64,000 nt of DNA, from NCBI RefSeq assembly GCF_000332275.1, contig NZ_CM001776.1, forward strand, positions 2,314,789-2,378,788, given 5' to 3'. The stretch is from Synechococcus sp. PCC 7336 (GTDB lineage: Bacteria; Cyanobacteriota; Cyanobacteriia; Thermostichales; PCC-7336). Both the position numbers and the translations under genes were made by a program. Of the stretch, positions 61,508-64,000 are shown piece after piece; the first letter of the stretch is position 1, and every line of letters starts with the position of its first letter. The notes under the pieces were generated by a model, which ran no database searches, was not told where the DNA came from, and saw nothing but the letters and a program-made list of their open reading frames with translations.

Positions 61508-61781
61508 TGGAACACCTTGTATAGACAGACGACACCATTTTTATAGACAGGCCACACCATTGAATCGACAATCTCTGAAGGTCAAGATTTAAGATTTTCC
61601 CGTCAAGATCTGAGATTTTCCTTAAGACAGGGCACTGCGACCTCGACCTCGAAGAAGATTCAAATACAATGAGCTCTCCCGGTCAGCGTTTGAGAAGTCG
61701 ATCCGAACCGACTTGTCACGACTTTTTCCCAGCTCCCTATCACTTCCAACTCCCTATCAGACGTTATTAGCTGCCATTGCC
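61508..61781. other. Upstream region of the glutamate synthase gene
   Basis: About 270 bp with no gene. It must hold the gltB promoter. I looked for a GTA-N8-TAC NtcA box and did not find one. Two near-identical 15-17 bp blocks (AAGAT..GAGATTTTCC type) lie around 61580-61622. Confidence 0.4.
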
Positions 61782-64000
61782 ATGAATAGCCATCAACTGC
61801 CTCCGAAGCAGGGTCTCTACGACCCGAAATTCGAGCGCGACGCCTGTGGTGTTGGTTTTGTCGTGCAAATGAAAGGGCAGCAATCTCACGACATTGTCGA
61901 ACAGGCTCTGACAATTCTGTGCAACTTAGAGCATCGCGGTGCTTGCGGAGCCGAAATCAACAGTGGCGACGGGGCCGGAATCTTGCTGCAGTTGCCCCAC
62001 AAGTTTATGCAGAAGGTTGCAGCAGCAGAGCAGATTGACCTGCCGCAACCCGGCCAGTATGGGGTCGGAATCATTTATGCCTCCCCCGATGCCGACGAGC
62101 GAGAGCGGGGTCGGCGGGCCTTCGAACAGATTGCGGCCGAGGAAGGTCAGCAGGTACTGGGCTGGCGGGACGTACCGACAGACAACTCGACGCTGGGCAA
62201 CACGGCGAAAGCTAGCGAACCCTTTATGCAGCAGGTGTTCGTTCAGCGAGGGGAAGCGATTGCCGACGAGTTAGCCTTCGAGCGCAAGCTTTACATCATT
62301 CGCAAGCGCACTCACACTGCCATCCGCGCCACAGATCTCGATCCCTACTGGTATCCCTCCAGCATCTCCTGCCGCACGATTGTCTACAAAGGGATGCTCA
62401 TGCCCTTGCAGGTGAGGGAGTACTATCCCGACTTGCACGATCCCGATATGGAGAGCGCCCTCGCGCTGGTCCACTCCCGCTTCAGTACCAACACCTTCCC
62501 CAGTTGGGAACGCGCCCATCCCTACCGCTATATCGCCCACAACGGCGAATTTAACACTCTGCGCGGCAATACCAACTGGATGCACGCCCGCCAGTCCATG
62601 TTTGAGTCAGGCTTGCTGGGGGACGACCTCGCCAAAGCTCAGCCCATCTTCAACATCCACGGCAGCGATTCGGGCATTTACGACAACACCTTGGAATTAC
62701 TCGTGCTGGCAGGGCGATCGCTACCTCAAGCGGTGATGATGACGATCCCCGAGCCTTGGTCTCAGCACGAGTCCATGAGCGACGAGAAAAAAGCCTTCTA
62801 CCAATATCATTCCTGTCTGATGGAACCGTGGGACGGTCCCGCCTCGGTTGCGTTTACCGATGGCAAGTCGATCGGGGCGGTGCTCGATCGCAATGGCTTG
62901 CGCCCTTCCCGCTATTACGTCACCAAAGACGATCTCGTGATTATGGCCTCCGAGGCAGGGGTGTTGCCGATCGCCCCCGAACGGGTGGCGTTGAAGGGTC
63001 GCTTGGAACCGGGGCGGATGTTTCTGGTGGATATGAAAGCGGGTCGCATTGTTGAGGACGCAGAACTCAAGCATCAAATTGCCAGCGAGCAGCCCTATCG
63101 CGAATGGCTCGATCGCTTCTTGGTGAATTTAGAGGATCTGGCCGCCGCCCCCGAGCCTGAGGCATCAGACCCCGACACCGTGCTGCAGCGCCAGATGGCC
63201 TTTGGCTATACGTTTGAAGAACTGCGCATGTTGCTGACGCCGATGGCGGCGAACGGGGTGGAGGCGATCGGCTCCATGGGCTCGGATACACCGCTGGCGG
63301 TGCTCTCCGATCGCCCCAAGCTGCTCTACGAATACTTCCAGCAACTGTTCGCGCAAGTGACCAATCCGCCGATCGATCCGATTCGAGAGGCGATCGTCAC
63401 ATCGGCCCAAACCACCATCGGAGCCGAACGAAATTTGCTGGAGCCCGTACCGGAGAGCTGCCATCTCATCAATCTGAAGACTCCGGTGCTGAGTAACGCG
63501 GAACTGGCCAAGCTGAAGTACGTTTCCCAAGGCGCATTTCGGTCGGTAACGCTGCCTATCTTGTTCGATCCCCAGCAGGGGGCGGCAGGACTGGAAGCCG
63601 CCATGGACGAGATTTGCGCCCGGGCCGATCGGGCGATCGCCGACGGTATCAGCATCGTCATCCTGTCCGACCGAGGCACAGACCGAGACAATGCGCCGAT
63701 CCCGGCACTGCTGGCAGTCTCTGGCTTGCACCACCACTTGATTCGAGCTGGGACGAGAACGCGGGTGGGGATCGTGCTGGAATCGGGCGAACCGCGAGAG
63801 GTACATCATTTTGCCCTCTTGCTGGGCTACGGCTGCGGAGCCATCAATCCCTATCTGGCCTTCGAGACGTTAGAGGACATGATTCATCAGGGCTTGCTAG
63901 TCGATATCGACCCCGACAAGGCTTGTCAGAACTACGTTAAAGCCGTAACCAAAGGGGTGATTAAAATTGCCTCGAAGATTGGCATCTCCACCATCCAGAG
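61782..64000 (+). CDS. Glutamate synthase large subunit (N-terminal half, runs off the window)
   Basis: 739 codons of a protein usually about 1,520-1,560 aa. It makes glutamate from glutamine and 2-oxoglutarate. After a short propeptide ([21 protein letters not shown]), Cys22 begins the class-II glutamine amidotransferase domain ([91 protein letters not shown]). The central domain follows ([24 protein letters not shown]). Whether it is the ferredoxin-dependent (GlsF) or NADPH-dependent (GltB) form needs the C-terminal half. Confidence 0.95.
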   Translation, partial: MNSHQLPPKQGLYDPKFERDACGVGFVVQMKGQQSHDIVEQALTILCNLEHRGACGAEINSGDGAGILLQLPHKFMQKVAAAEQIDLPQPGQYGVGIIYASPDADERERGRRAFEQIAAEEGQQVLGWRDVPTDNSTLGNTAKASEPFMQQVFVQRGEAIADELAFERKLYIIRKRTHTAIRATDLDPYWYPSSISCRTIVYKGMLMPLQVREYYPDLHDPDMESALALVHSRFSTNTFPSWERAHPYRYIAHNGEFNTLRGNTNWMHARQSMFESGLLGDDLAKAQPIFNIHGSDSGIYDNTLELLVLAGRSLPQAVMMTIPEPWSQHESMSDEKKAFYQYHSCLMEPWDGPASVAFTDGKSIGAVLDRNGLRPSRYYVTKDDLVIMASEAGVLPIAPERVALKGRLEPGRMFLVDMKAGRIVEDAELKHQIASEQPYREWLDRFLVNLEDLAAAPEPEASDPDTVLQRQMAFGYTFEELRMLLTPMAANGVEAIGSMGSDTPLAVLSDRPKLLYEYFQQLFAQVTNPPIDPIREAIVTSAQTTIGAERNLLEPVPESCHLINLKTPVLSNAELAKLKYVSQGAFRSVTLPILFDPQQGAAGLEAAMDEICARADRAIADGISIVILSDRGTDRDNAPIPALLAVSGLHHHLIRAGTRTRVGIVLESGEPREVHHFALLLGYGCGAINPYLAFETLEDMIHQGLLVDIDPDKACQNYVKAVTKGVIKIASKIGISTIQ

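Noticed and set aside
61580-61622. Short repeated blocks upstream of gltB as NtcA or other operator
   Set aside because: They do not fit GTA-N8-TAC and I could not match them to a known regulator.

Overview
The window is cyanobacterial chromosome. The evidence is the dense HIP1 octamer GCGATCGC across most of it, an SbtA/SbtB bicarbonate-uptake pair, a Rubisco activase homologue, cytochrome cM, an NtcA-type box upstream of a P-II gene, and the start of the glutamate synthase large-subunit gene. I cannot name the species.

Layout. 1-1143: a Zn/Mn-type ABC uptake operon (minus strand, cut by the window edge). 1531-3283: a dispersed intergenic repeat split by an intact IS4-family (IS50-like) element with 10-bp target duplication. 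3292-3923: a yefM-yoeB toxin-antitoxin pair with TGTACA operators. 3944-7397: a MacAB/DevBCA-like export operon. 7776-10056: P-II variant, cytosine deaminase and an unknown gene. 10065-11696: a phospholipase-D-like protein with an EF-hand loop. About 11.9-15.8 kb: a stretch with no HIP1 site, holding an AT-rich part and then GC-rich sbtA-sbtB, probably acquired. 15.9-42.2 kb: mostly housekeeping and metabolic genes (SWIM/SNF2 pair, Rpn nuclease, hydrolase, cytM plus a 30-aa ORF, PyrD-TerB fusion, adenosine-deaminase-like protein, 7TM-HD phosphodiesterase, EF-hand iron-sulfur membrane protein, PabB-PabC fusion, Rubisco activase, PrmA/RsmE, tRNA-Leu, GNAT, alpha-mannosidase).

42.2-59.0 kb is a heavy-metal (probably copper) resistance island. 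It has a multicopper-oxidase remnant, a Met-rich secreted protein, CopA, a cupredoxin-like protein, small secreted, redox and membrane proteins, two tandem-duplicated MerR regulators, and a CusB-CusA-TolC type efflux system. By eye I found seven promoters in this island with the same unusual architecture: a -35 box, a 20-bp spacer carrying CTCC-N8-GGAG (two sites are variants), and a -10 box. This is the MerR-family operator design, so nearly the whole island reads as one regulon, including genes with no known metal role. One of the two MerR copies has lost all its cysteines. This is the most interesting system in the window.

59.1-64 kb: glyQ, a host-attachment-like protein, a small unknown gene, repeats, and the N-terminal half of glutamate synthase.
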